A stretch of 64,000 nucleotides of DNA. Source: Otis tarda (taxonomy: Eukaryota > Chordata > Aves > Otidiformes > Otididae). The position numbers and the translations under genes were made by a program. The notes beneath the pieces were generated by a model. The model made no database searches and was not told the origin of the DNA. It saw only the letters and a list, made by a program, of their open reading frames with translations. This document shows, piece by piece, positions 1 to 12,507 of the stretch (its first letter is position 1; the number at the start of each line of letters is the position of its first letter). The stretch spans positions 71,078,052-71,142,051 of the forward strand of contig CM048591.1 in assembly GCA_026413225.1 (NCBI GenBank), written 5' to 3'.

Positions 1-3000
1 GCAATGTAAACTATCCTAACAGCAGCATTCATATAACCTGTCAAGATGTCTCTCATCTTCCTAGACTTTTTATATTAGATATTTCTTTAGTTCTAAGGAT
101 ATGCTTTTTGCATTGTAAACAAATTTTGAATATAGCTACTCTTATAGGAGCAAGGTGACAAAATTTGGAGAGGTTACTGAGAGATGCAGTTTCTCTGAAA
201 CGCGGTGCTGCAGCTGCTGCTTCCAGATAAAGGGCCAGTTTGCCTGTAGGTTTTTGCCAGTAGTAGTTAACATGAATTCTGGCAAAGGCCCCAGTTTCTT
301 TTCAAAGACAGAGACTGCAGGGAGTTGGCACTGCCTAAAAATGTTGCTACAAAACCAAAGACTACCTTTTCAAAAAATCTTTTATCCATGCTTAATTGTA
401 TTTTTGAATACATATACGTCTGACAAGGTTATAAGTTTATACCATCAACCTAATAGACAGACACTAACTAGGCAGAATGGTAGGGCAGTGGAAGTCATCT
501 GTTGTTGGCTGCTTGAAACAGAAATATTTGTGAGCAGGACAGAGGGATGAAGAAGAGTCCAGACAGAGAAGGAAGAGAATCTGACATGAATGATGTTACT
601 AATTTATAAATGTATCATAAAGATTTCTTACAAATTTTGCTTGAAAGTGATTCTTCAAATATCTCTCTTCCCAGAAAGTTATCATGGTCTACCTTACTTG
701 CTATCTTGGGGGTTGTCAAGACAAAATCCTCTTTAACTTGCCCCTCTTATTTCTGTCCAAAAGAATCAGAGCATCTTATCTTGGCAGGGGTTGTTCTCAG
801 AAGGCTTTAGTGTCTACTTCTATACTTAGACATCCTATACCTAGACAGATTGTATTCTCTGTCTGTGCATGTCTGCAATCTAAATTTCCTACAGTCTAAT
901 TTTTCTGCTCATCTTCCTTAGAGGCATATGGGAGAATGAGGAGTGGGATGGGTGGGATGTGGTTTGGTTTTATTGTTTGTACTTGAAGGTACATGTATGA
1001 ATCCTGTTTGGGAGCCATCCTCCAAAACACTTCCTGTTTTTTTAAAAAAAATTCCACCCATCTCTTGCAACATGTTTAAATTACTGTGATAGGTTTTATT
1101 ATAACTCCTTTCCAAGATCACTGTCCAATATAGATTAAATTAAGTGAAATTGCTGACAAGCCTTGATTAGAAATAATGGCCCCAGTTAAAATCAGGAACT
1201 ACTTAAAATGTCATGTTTCTGTGCATTAAGGAACTTCCCATGCAGCTTCTCCTTTTTTTTTGTGTGTGTGTGTGTGTGTGTCCTTGAAATGTCTGTGACT
1301 CCTTTAGCCAAAAAAAAAAAATCCACAAACCAAAAATTCTGTTAAAAAAAAAAAAAAGCCACCCAGTTTCTAGAATACTGGGTAACAGTTCTGGTGTCTT
1401 GCCACATATTCAGGTGCAAAGGTTAAGCATTGCTCTAGACTTGCCAAAGGCTTCCTCTGCTCAGTCCAGCTGTAAATGCATACCAGTCACTTGGACTGGA
1501 GCCTCAAAAGATGCAGGTGTGACGGTCCTGCACCACTCCTTTGCATGGCACTGCTTACAGGAACTCCTAGTTCTACCTGTTGGTTGTGGGGACTATATAC
1601 ATTCAGGTAAAGTAAGTAAGCCTCTGAGTTTTGGAAAAGAATTAAGGTAAATGGTATGTCTACATGGCTGACTTAACGCAGAATATCACCCTGTCAAGAC
1701 TGGCATATGTGGGAGAAAGGGAAGAGGCACAGCTGTAGTCCTAAAGCAAGTAGTCCCTTGACAGCAGGTAGGGCGGACATAGAGCTGTCCACTGTTACCT
1801 GGCACGTCTCAGTAGCAGGCAGCTGCTGGCTGTAAATGCTCATCAGCCATTTCAAGGTGAATTCTTCTAATACAATTTTGGTTGTATTTCACATTCACTT
1901 TCAGCTGTGAGAGTCATAAAAAGATATTGCCCCTTTCCTGACGCACAATATTTGAGTGTGACAACAAGGACATGTTCAGCACACCCTAGTACATTAAACG
2001 GATGCAAACAGTCCGTGATCTTAAAAGTACCATAAGCAAGCCTAGGATGGAAAGCAAACTTCCTACATAGATCAGAAGCAAGGAGTAGAAGATGACACAT
2101 CTTTTCAAGGAAGTAAAAGGTCACATGCTTAGCCCTTCCCCCTTTAAGGGATTAGAAAGACATCTGTCAGGTTACCAAAGTCTGCCATAAAAGATGCACA
2201 ACTAACCTCAAGGTCCAGACAACTGCATTTATGAGCACAAGAGTTTATCTCTGGTTATGATGAGGAGAGGATTCATGAATCTAGTATTGGTTGGATGCCC
2301 CAATTTTACCTTTCTTCTGATCTTGCAAGCCTCATAACCCACTTTGGGAATCACAACTCTACTTTGGAAGTAACTATCATAAATAATAAAAGGTGATCAC
2401 GTTACCAGAAACTAATTTCTCAACTCTGTAAGCAGCCAGGAGCATTGCAGTTATGATGTCCACTTATGACTTGCATTGAACCTCAGGAGCATTGTGGAGT
2501 CTTTAATCAAAGCAATAGAAAGATCTTCATACACCCATATAACCCAGTGAAATAAAGAATTTGGTGAAAAAAAGCATTTATACACAATACAGACAGGATT
2601 TCCACAGATACGTTAAAAATAAGAACAGCTGTATAAGATAGCTTGTATTTTGATTTGGCCTGGTTTGTTTGATTATTTACACAAGGTTTTCACATGATAG
2701 TTCTGTAAAGAAGAAATTTACTACAAGGCAACTCTAATGATTCCGTTATTACTGAAAGATATCTAGAGTGAATACTTAGTAATCACCAACATTATTTTTT
2801 TCCTAAGGCAGTAGCCCCTTCAAAGTTGCATATAATTTTAACTTAAACATGATATTTCATAGCTAATCTTTAAATACCTGGATACAAAATTATTTTTAAT
2901 AGTGTAAATTCAATGTATTGTCAAACAGTTAACAATACAGTGCTGACATTTTTGACATTGTCACTTCATTATAGGACAAATCTTAATTGGCAAATGATTA

Positions 3001-5329
3001 AAAAACCAAAAAGCCCTGAAATGCAAGATTTCCTACGAAAGGCTTGCTGGAGACTGCAATGCCTGTAAATAGATTATTACTACATGCTCACTAGAGAATC
3101 TTAATGCTGAAAGAGAAGGAAAAATTATGGCAGGTCAGAAGACTGTGAAACATGTGCCCTCTCTTCTCCTGCCCTCCCTTTAATTATTGACAGCCTGTCA
3201 CTTAGGTGCTGTGGTACGATGAATAATAAAACAGGATCCAAGCTGCAGTTCTCGCCAAGATTTATTCTTCCAAATCAAACACTGCCATCTTCAGGCAGAC
3301 AGTGTTTCATGTTTACCAGTTCAAGGTTTTTTAATTGCTGAGTAGATCATAATCTCAAACAAACAAAAGACTTGCTACTTCTATTCTCTAACAGTTAAGG
3401 GATTGGCACCTTGCACAAGATGGAAGGGGATCTTGAGAGATCTTGCCTTCTACCTTAGGGTATAGGGTTACCACTACCAAAACACACCTAGCCATTATGT
3501 TGGGCTAAACATTAATTAAAACATCCAACTATTTCGCTTGCTGAATGAGATATAAGTGGCTAAGCTTATAGCCATACTTGAGACCCTAACTGCTAAACAC
3601 TTCCAAGTACACATGCTGCATTTTGTTAAACACACTGGCAGGTCATTGTAGCAGCACGGTGTAAACTATTACAATTAAATGGGTTGAAATTATTTGTCAT
3701 CTTTATACATTTTTAATTCCCTTCCAACAAAGTAGAACTTTAAGATAGCATTTAAACATCAGATGACTATATATACAGAACAAATTATAAAAGGCAATTT
3801 ACCGCAGCAAACAGAGAAATTGTACAGTATAGACTACCCAAGTATTCAGCAGAGCAGTAATACTAACTTTCCTTTTCCTCTTACACTGCCCTGAAATTGA
3901 GATGACCTACTGTATTCAGCCAGAAGGATTGCATAATAAATTAGATAGTACAATAGCTGAAATGAAGACTAAGTCTCTAAAGGTATAGATAAGTGGCCAA
4001 GTCTTTAATTTAAACATTGAGATACAGATTTTTTTTTTAAATTCCTTATTAGAGTACAAAATCAGACACCTATATTTTCCCAAAAATATTTTTTTCATCA
4101 TGTGAACCACTATCTTACTGTACTGGCAGGATATGATATGATAATACATACATATTGTATTCAATGCAAACACATCAGAATGCCAGCCAACGAAAAACAA
4201 GTCAAGAGCAGTCACATCCTGACTGCTGTTTTCAAATAAGCATGCAAGTCAGTTAAAATTAGGTAGGCTTTTTATATTCCTTAATATCCTGTGGAGGAAA
4301 AGTCAAAATCTAGATTATGTCATCACAGATTTTGTGATGTTTCACTTCTTGTTTGTGCTGTTTCTAAAATTGAAATCTGTTACTAGGTGTGAGCTCTCTG
4401 GTCTCAGAGAAAATCTTTTCTCTAGGCTGGAATATTCTTTTATACTTTCATATGCAGCCTCTGTGTTGGGGAACTCATCCTTTAAAGTGATTCCTCCCAC
4501 CCTCTGAAGAACCATTTTTTTTTTTTGTAGAAGAACAGTGTCTTTAGAAACTTCATGATATAATTCATCAAACATATAATGACTTCAAAAATCTTCTCCC
4601 CAACTTCTCCACCTAATCCTGAAAAATATACTGAAGTATGAACCTCCCACACTGCACAAACTGAGACTTGAATCTCTACTAAGTTTTCAGGATAAGGGCC
4701 ATACAAGATTCATCCCCTCAACTTCTATTTCTTCTCTGAGCCTACTGTAAGACCTGGCCCTGTCTTAACAATTTCCAAATTTTTTTTTCCTATTTCTGCT
4801 TAAGTCTTTTGTGCCAGAAAAAGATCTATACTTCTTTTAGTCTCTCCTATTCTCCCTTCTTTAAATTCCTTACATTATAGACAAACTTGTAAACTAAATT
4901 GAGATCTCAAGTGTTCCATAGGTGTTCTGATTAGCCCTCTTGGGTGCCTCCTTGCATTATTACAAGGTATGTAACATGGAACATGAATATTGTTGAATTA
5001 TCTCATCAGTTGGAGTCTCCTCATCCCAGAAGAACTGCCTCCTGGTTCAACAATACCAGGAACTCACGACTGTTCCTGAATCTGGCTCTCCCACAGAAAG
5101 GAGGAGCATAATTTTTCAGATTCTTAGTAATTAACATTTTGCTCTTTGAAATACGAAAATTTGACATTGTAAATCATTATGAAGCAAAGCCAATACAAAA
5201 TTTCATATGAATTTGTAATATTACAAAGTATCAGACAGTCGTTCTTGATGGAATGAAGGTGCGGAGGATGAGCTGGAGAAATAAAGTATTTTTGTGTATG
5301 CTGAACAAAGGTCCAAGGAGTTCCCCACA
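1..5329. other. Upstream DNA, no gene seen
   Basis: AT-rich sequence with only short unconvincing open frames, a TG microsatellite and small homopolymers. No LINE, LTR, tRNA or rRNA signature recognised. Confidence 0.6.
1261..1281. repeat. (TG)n microsatellite
   Basis: About ten TG units after a short T-run; poly(A) runs follow near 1310 and 1345. Confidence 0.95.
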
Positions 5330-6420
5330 TAGAACCATAGAATAGTTTGAGTTGGAAGGGACCTTTAAAGGTCATCTAGTCCAACCCTCTTGCAAGGAGC
5401 AGGGACATCTTCAACGAGATCAGGTTGCTCAGAACCCCGTCCAACCTGGCATTGAATGTTTCCAGGAATGAGGCATGTACCACCTCTCTGGAAAACCTGT
5501 TCCAGTGCCTCACCACCCTCATTGTAAAATATTTTTTCCTTATATCCAATCTGAATCTGCCTCCTTATATTTTAAAACCATTACCCCTTGTCCTATCACA
5601 ACAGGCCCTGCTAAAGAGTTTCTCTCCATCTTTGTTATAAGCCCCCTTTAGGTATTGGAAGGCCACTGTAAAGTCTCCCTGAAACCTTCTCTTCTCCAGG
5701 CGAACAACCCCAACTCTCTCAGCCTGTCCTCATAGGACAGGTGCTCAGCCCTCTCATCATCTTCATGGCCCTCCTCTGGACTCACTCCAAGTGGTCCATG
5801 TCCTTCTTATGTTGGGGCTCCGTAGCTGGACACAGTACTCCAGGTGGGGTCTCAAAAGAGCAGAGTATAGGGGGATAATCACCTCCCTCGACCTGCTGGC
5901 CACACTCCTTTTGATGCAGCCCAGGATGTGGTTGGCTTTCTGGGCTGCAAGCATGCATTGCTGGCTCATGTTGAACTTCTCATCTACCAGTACCCTCAAG
6001 TCCTTCTCCTCAGGGCTGTTCTCAATCTATTCTCCACACAGTCTGTATTTGTGCCTGGGATTGCCATGACCCAGGTGCAGGACCTTGCACTTGGCCTGGT
6101 TGAACTTCATCAGGTTTGCACGGGCCCACCTCTCCAGCCTGTCAAGGTCCCTCTGGATGGCATCCCTCCCCTCCAGCGTGTTGACAGCACCACAGCTTGG
6201 TGTCATCAGCGAACTTGCTGAGGGTGCACTCTATCCCACTGTCACCCACAAAGATATCAAACAGGGCCAGTCCCAATACCAACCCCTGAGGAACACCACT
6301 CGTCACCAGTCTCCACTTGGACATTGAGCTGCTGACCACCACTCTTTGAGTGCGGCCATCCAGCCAATTCCTTATCCACCAAGTGATCCATCTGTAAAAT
6401 TCATGTCTCTCCACCTTCTT
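5330..6420 (-). mobile_element. CR1 LINE, 5'-truncated
   Basis: The element reads on the - strand. Its 3' end (CATAGAATAGTTTGAGTTGG on +, the complement of the CR1 tail) is at about 5330, and CR1 3'UTR and reverse-transcriptase sequence follows toward 6420. On the - strand, 6414-6142 reads through RT with [14 protein letters not shown] and the catalytic FADD motif (FADDTKLW). 5999-5763 encodes the later [16 protein letters not shown]... segment in another frame. The frames are interrupted, so it is a dead 5'-truncated copy of the RT half of ORF2. Confidence 0.92.
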
Positions 6421-6927
6421 GGTATGGCTACAGACCAGGGAGTCACTAAAAGATGCTGGGAAGACTTACTCTGGAAGAACACGTTGTGCAGAAAGGAGAT
6501 TTGTATGTATATCTTTTTAGGTGTCATCCAGCAGGTCTGAGATTTCTCTGCCTAAAAAAGTTCGTTGCTCTTGTCTGTGTTCCATTAAAATACAGCTGTA
6601 GAGTTGCAAAGCTCTAGGTGTTTTTAGAAGAAAAAAATGCAGGTAGATACTCTCCAAAATTCTGTCTGACTCAGGTCACAATCTTAATAAGCTTATATTT
6701 TTTTTATCCCTTCAGCATCTTTGTACTTTTCACTGTTCTGCTCCTTTTGCTATTGTCGGTTTGTTTTCTTTTTTAATTATGTCTTCCCTTTCTAGTCTTC
6801 TAGCTGAGGAGATCTGCTCTCCACCAGCAATAAATTATTGTAACCTTTGCAGCTCGATAAAAATTGTAGGTCTACAGAGATGGAGGACTGTGGAACCTCC
6901 ATTCATACCCATGTCATCTAAAGATAC

Positions 6928-7464
6928 TGATGTGGTTTAACTGTGGCCAGCAGCTCAGCCCCACATAGATACTCGCTCACTCCCCACAGTGGGATGGGGG
7001 AGAGAATCAGAAGAGTAAAAGTGAGAAAATTTGTGGCTTTAGATAAAGATAGTTTAATAGGTAAATGTGCAAGAAAAGCAAAATAAGGAATTCATTGACT
7101 CCTTCTCATCAGCAGGCATGTGTTCAGCCGCCTCCAGAAAAGCAACTCCTAACTTCGCCCCTTCCTCCTTCTTCCCCCAGCTTTGTATGCTGAGCATGAC
7201 GCCATACAGTATGCAATATCCCTATGGTCAATTGGAGTCAGCTGTCCCAGCCGTGTCCCCTTCAGAGGTTCGTGTGTACCCCCAGCCTGCTCACTGGTGG
7301 GTTGCTGTGAGAGGTAGAGAAGGTCCTGATGCTGTGTAAACACTACCCAGGAAGAACCAAAACATCCCTCTGTTATCAATGCTGTTTTAGTCACAAATCC
7401 AAAACACAGCCGCATACTAGCCACTACAAAGAAATTTAACTCTACCCCAGCCAAAACTGGTCCA
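6928..7464 (-). mobile_element. Solo LTR, avian ERVL-like family 1
   Basis: 537-bp element with TG...CA ends on + (TGATGTGGTTTAACTG ... AAACTGGTCCA) flanked by a perfect 5-bp duplication GATAC (6923-6927 and 7465-7469). The - orientation is inferred from the ATTAAA signal (complement of AGTTTAATAGG), seen in the sense strand of the copy at 48.2 kb. No internal retroviral region is present, so it is the product of LTR-LTR recombination. Five-bp duplications fit class III (ERVL) elements. Confidence 0.88.
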
Positions 7465-7469
7465 GATAC

Positions 7470-9519
7470 CAAAGGCAGGTCTGTGCCAGCTCTTATTTTT
7501 TGTGTAATTTATTACAGTGTTTACAGCTTATCTATAGCCTTTACTCTATACATGTATTTTTCTCTCTTTAATAGCACATACCCTTCAGGATTTGTATTTC
7601 AGTCATGACTGCAGCTCCTCTGGGTTTCTAAAGTGCTCTATATAAGCAGAAAGAGAAGAAGGAAGAAAGAAGTGAGGCTGCAGAGTAGACATCCAGATAA
7701 CACGGACAAAGGCAAGATCTTCAAGGTCACCTCTCTGCAAAGGATCTTCTGCCTCTTCCACTGGCTTCTGCTAATGCTTCTGGAGCCTTGACTCAGATAT
7801 TCCAGGGCTGGCCTTTTATATTGCGGACAGTATTAATATCTGCTGCTCCAGAGTTTCTTCCTCTCATCCAAGAGGGATTTTAAATGATGTTTAGCCAAAG
7901 AACCTGTCCAAAACTCAGTGTTTTCCTTCAGGTAGTATGACAAGTAACAACAACAATCTTGAGTGTTGGTGTCCAAAGCCAATTTGTAGCTTCCATTTAT
8001 ATATTATTTGACAATACTTCGCATGTCTCTGTTAGAGAAAATTTTCTGCCATCTGATATCTGATTAACATTCTCTTTATACATGAAGTAGGCACTCAAAC
8101 TTCAGTCCTTTACAGACCCATGTGATCAACTCATGCTGTAAACGTTGAATTCCTTATTTTCATAGCTGGTCTGCACATCCTTGCTGTATCAACATCCTAT
8201 ATGTAATGTGTACATTTCACTAATGCTTTGAGTGTATGCATCTTGCTTATTTAGTCTGTTACCCAACTGCTTATCAGTCGTATGTGCAAGCACTTCAAGA
8301 TATCAACTGCACAGCCACAATAATCAGACTTCCTGTTTTTCAGGTTTTTTTCAGTGTTGTTTCAGCTTGCACTGAGATAAAAGCAATTGCAAAGTGGTTG
8401 ACACACTAAAGGCAAAAGAGCAAGGCTACATTGATCCCAGAACTTTGCAGACTAAGTTGCAGATCTGGTACAAATAAACTACAAAGGGATGAAATTGGGA
8501 GCTTAACTGATCATGAATAAATCTAATCTGAAAGCCAGTAGGTAATATTCAATCACAAAAGATGTGAGATTGCAGCATAGCTTTTCCATGGGTGTGGTCA
8601 GATCAAGAAAGAGAAGCTTGATTAATGTGGTTAACAGGATTGTGCAATGTAACTGCCCATGATAGCAGAAGATTAATTGACTCTGGAGGTGTCTTTCTGC
8701 CCTGTATTTTTATACAGATTCTGAAAAGATGAAACTAGATTAAACATGCACATATAATCAGAAAACAGGACATAGTCTTTAATCTGTCATGTTAACACTG
8801 GATGTCTCAGAACATAGATGCTAAGTTTTTATGCCTTTTACAGAGAGATCGCCTGTTTATCAGGCATTATGTCTTGCTGTTCTCAGATCTGCACGTGTTC
8901 ATTTGTAGGATGAGTTACTACTTCCACATTACAAACTTTCCACTGCATCACACCATAGATTTCAAGTTTTTCAGAGCTCGAAGTGCACATAAAATGCCCA
9001 GGAAAACAGGGCCTACATCTCTCTTGAGTTTTCTCTGAGGGCAGTTGCAAGCAGATACCACAATTACAAAAATGTTGCAAGTCAACCATGCTATAATTGT
9101 CACATACACATACTTATTTAGATAAGAAAGTTACAAGAGGTTACTGTAAAAATATCAATAAAACAAAAAATATCAATAAGGAAAAATTTTAGGTCTTTGT
9201 TTTGTACTTATTTTTTCTGCTGTTTCTAAACTCAAGGTGGAAATACTGCTACTTCCTTCCATCTATTTCTTAACAGCGTTAAAAGCTAATCCATCCTTTA
9301 AGAGCTTGCGAATTGGTAATTTTACGAACTGTTGGTGGGATCAACCAGCAACAAGCTATGGCAATATGGCCAAAAATTTCTTACATGCCCAGCTTCCTAA
9401 AGGTCGGTCCTGAGATCCAGAAAAACATGCACATATAGGTATCAGAAATAGATGTAATATCATAACTAATTTTTAAATTATTATTTCTTGTGTTCTTTTG
9501 TAGCTCAAAAATTAAATAC
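7470..9519. other. Upstream DNA, no gene seen
   Basis: AT-rich and unique-looking; short open frames lack coding character. No repeat family recognised. The same holds for 6421-6922. Confidence 0.6.
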
Positions 9520-10669
9520 TGCCCTGTTCTTGGTCCCACTGTAGGAAAAGATCAGGTTCAAGACCATCTAAGGAACCTGAAGGTGCACAAGTCCATGAGA
9601 CTTGATGAGGTGCATCTGCGAGTCCTGAGCGAACTGGCAGATCAAGTTGCTAAACCACTGTCCATCATATTTGAGAAGTTGTGGCAATACAGTGAAGTTC
9701 CCACTGACTGGAAAAAGGGAAATCTAACTCCTATTTTTAAAAACAGAAAAAAGGAAGACCTGAGGAACTACAGGTGAATCTTACTTCTGTGCCCTGCAAG
9801 CTCACAGAGCAGATTCTCCTGGAACATCTCCTAATGCACATGGAAAATAAGGAGGTGATTGGTGACAGCCAATATGGCTTCACTAAGAGAAAATCATGCT
9901 TGACAGATTTGGTGGCCTTCTACAATGGGGTTACAGCATTGGTGGATAAGGGAAGAGCAACTGACATCACCTACTGGTTTTGTGCAAAGCATTTGACACT
10001 GTCCCAGATGACATCCCTGTCTCTAAACTGGGGAGACATGGATTTGACAGATGGACCACTTGGTGGACAAGGAATTGGTTGGATGATCTCACTCAAAGAC
10101 TTGCGGTCAATGGCTTGATGTCCAAGTGGAGATCTGTGATGAGTGGCATTCCTCAGGGGTTAGTACTGGGACTTGTCCTGTTTAACATCTTTGTGGGATT
10201 AAGTGCACCCCCAACAAGTTTGCTGATGACACCAAACTGTGTGGTGCAGTTGCCAAGCTGGAGGGAAAGGATGCCATCCAGAGCTTGAGAGATGGGCCTG
10301 TGCAAACCTCATGAAGTTCAACAAGGCCAAATGAAAGGTCCTGCATACGGGTCGAGGCAATCCCAAGCACAAATACAGGCTGGGCAGAGAATGGATTGTG
10401 AGCAGCCCTGAGGAGAAGGACTTGGGGGTGTTGATGAGAAGCTCAATAGGAGCCAGTAATGTGCGCTCGCAGCCCAGAAAGCCAACCACATCCTGGGCTG
10501 CATCAAAAGAAGCATGGCCAGCTGGAAACATTCAAGGTCAGATTGGATGTGGCTCTGAGCAACCTGATCCAGCTGAAGATGTCCCTGCTTATTGCAAGAG
10601 GGTCAGACTAGATGACCTTTAAAGGTCCCTTCCAATCCAAATTATTCTGTGATTTTATTCTATGATTCA
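9520..10669 (+). mobile_element. CR1 LINE, 5'-truncated, with internal deletion
   Basis: A + strand copy. RT begins in the 9490-9777 frame ([20 protein letters not shown], then [14 protein letters not shown]), stops, and continues in two other frames ([36 protein letters not shown]), so there are at least two frameshifts or stops. Near 10520 the sequence jumps from the GCIKRSMA-coding segment straight to the 3'UTR (GGAAACATTCAAGG), a loss of several hundred bases. The 3' end is CCTTCCAATCC...TTCTATGATTC at about 10669. Inactive. The 5' boundary is approximate. Confidence 0.92.
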
Positions 10670-11860
10670 TCGGTCTATGTGGCCTGTTTAAATATGCACA
10701 GAGATAACACTGAAAAACGTCACAATCTATTGTTATATATGTAATAAACCTTTAATAACATAAACTGAGGGGATTTTACTGCTCAATTCCTAGAAGGTGC
10801 TAGCTGTAAAAGCTTTCAGGCTTTGAAGATTACTGGTTTTATGGCTTCTAATTTCATGAAATATAAGCAGTGAAAATAAAGAAATAAACTGTAAGTTATA
10901 TCTTCCTTCTGACATTAATGCGGCAAAGACTGCACAGCTGATAAAGATATTTGGTCATGTAGTAGTTAATCCTGCTTCTACAGCCAGTTGTTAATAAGCT
11001 TCCCTTGCATGAAGCAAGGGTGACACCCAGTGTTAAAACCCTCATATTGACCAGAAGCACCCTGCGCTTTCGTGTTTCTCACTTACTATTCAACGTTGTA
11101 ATTCCGTATTTGTTCAGCTCTTGCAGACTATCAGAAAACAGTCTACCATCCTGAAAAAAATGGTCTAAAGCCTTCCTCTATATATTTATGTTTTTATTTA
11201 AAAAGTCTTGCCTAGAGCATTAAAAACAAACTAAATCTTATTCATGGTACTTTCACCATTCTGCTTTTGAAATGAGGTCTTGATCAGATTGAATTTGTTT
11301 CACAGTTGAGAAATAGTAGCGGCTAGTGTTTTGGGAGAAGTGGGTTTCAACTTCATACAGAAGAGTGAAAGCAATGGAAAGAATCTAGCATTCTCCAGCT
11401 GCCTACCAATCCTGCAAATCCTTGAGGAACTTTGAAGTCCTACTTGATTTAAACAGATAGATGACTGGACACAAATATGTATGTTTAAGTAATAAAGATA
11501 CTCGAAAAGAAGGCTGTTAACCAGGATGTGGATAAAATTTACATCTGGCCACAACTGGTGAGTCCCTGTCTTACCCTGCCTGCCCCATGGGCAGGCAATA
11601 TGATCCCTGGTGCCCTGGCGTTCCTGGTACCTTGACAGCATCATTGGCTTGTAACTTGCCTACTTCAGTGTCCAAAAAGTTTATTCTATGGGGCACCTTC
11701 AGAAATATTACATTTTCTTTTATACATTGTGCCTGCTAGCTCTTCTGTGACAGTGTCCCAGCTGTACAAAATACTCCATTCTGAGACAACAGTGGCATAA
11801 AACCACTGAGACAATCTACTTGGAAGGGAAATAAACATACTGAACATATTTATGGTAAAC
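10670..11860. other. Upstream DNA, no gene seen
   Basis: Between a CR1 copy and a solo LTR; no repeat or coding signal recognised. Confidence 0.6.
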
Positions 11861-11865
11861 ATAGT

Positions 11866-12507
11866 TGTCGTGGTTTAACCCCAGCTGGCATCTAAGCACT
11901 GCACAGTTGTTCAGTTGCCTCCCCTGCCCCAGGCAGGATAGGGAAAGAACTGGAAAGGTAAAAGTGAGAAACAAACTCATGGGTTGAGATAACAGCAGTT
12001 TAATAATTGAAAATTATTATTAATAATAATAATGATAATAATAGTAAGAAGAAGAAGAAGAAGAAGAAAAAGAAGAAGAAAAAGAAGTAAGGACAAGAGA
12101 GGGGAAAAAATAAAAGAGAGAGGAAAATAAAACCCAGGAAAGACAAGTGATACAAATGAAAATAATCGCTCCCCACCAAATGAACAATGCCCAGCCAGTT
12201 TTCGAGGAGCCAGTTTCCCCAATGCCAAACTCCACCCTAGCTTTATTGCTGAGCATGACGCTATATGATATGGAATATCCCTGTGGTCAGCTGGGATCAG
12301 CTGTCCCAGCTGTGTCACCTCCCAGCTTCTTGCCTACCCCCAGCCTGCTCACCGGCGGGGCAACATGAGAAGCAGAGAAGGCCCTGATGCTGTGCAAGCA
12401 CTGCTCAGCAGCACTTAAAACATCCCTATGTTATCAACGCCGTTGTAGTCACAAATCCAAAATATAGTCCCATACAAGCTACTATGAATAAATTTGAATC
12501 CCAAACA
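11866..12507 (-). mobile_element. Solo LTR, avian ERVL-like family 1, with simple-repeat insertion
   Basis: Begins TGTCGTGGTTTAACCCCAGC and ends near ATCCCAAACA. It is related along its length to the elements at 6.9, 21.1 and 48.2 kb (shared CTTTATTGCTGAGCATGACG block near 12241). An AAT/AAG tract at 12011-12088 expands it. Flanks are only a weak duplication (ATAGT upstream, AATAG/ATAGG downstream), so the end may be a few bases off. Confidence 0.85.
12011..12088. repeat. (AAT)n-(AAG)n microsatellite
   Basis: AAT-type repeats pass into interrupted AAG repeats within the solo LTR. It produces a low-complexity leucine/serine-like frame on the - strand that is not a gene. Confidence 0.95.

Noticed and set aside
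155-550. 131-codon open frame near the left edge
   Set aside because: No domain, no supported splice or promoter context and AT-rich noncoding composition; nothing recognised.
3648-3670. TAGCAGCAC, the miR-15/16 seed family sequence
   Set aside because: The sequence after the seed does not match and no opposing hairpin arm is present nearby.
12020-12318. - strand frames with long serine/leucine/tyrosine runs
   Set aside because: Produced by the AAT/AAG microsatellite in a solo LTR, not a gene.
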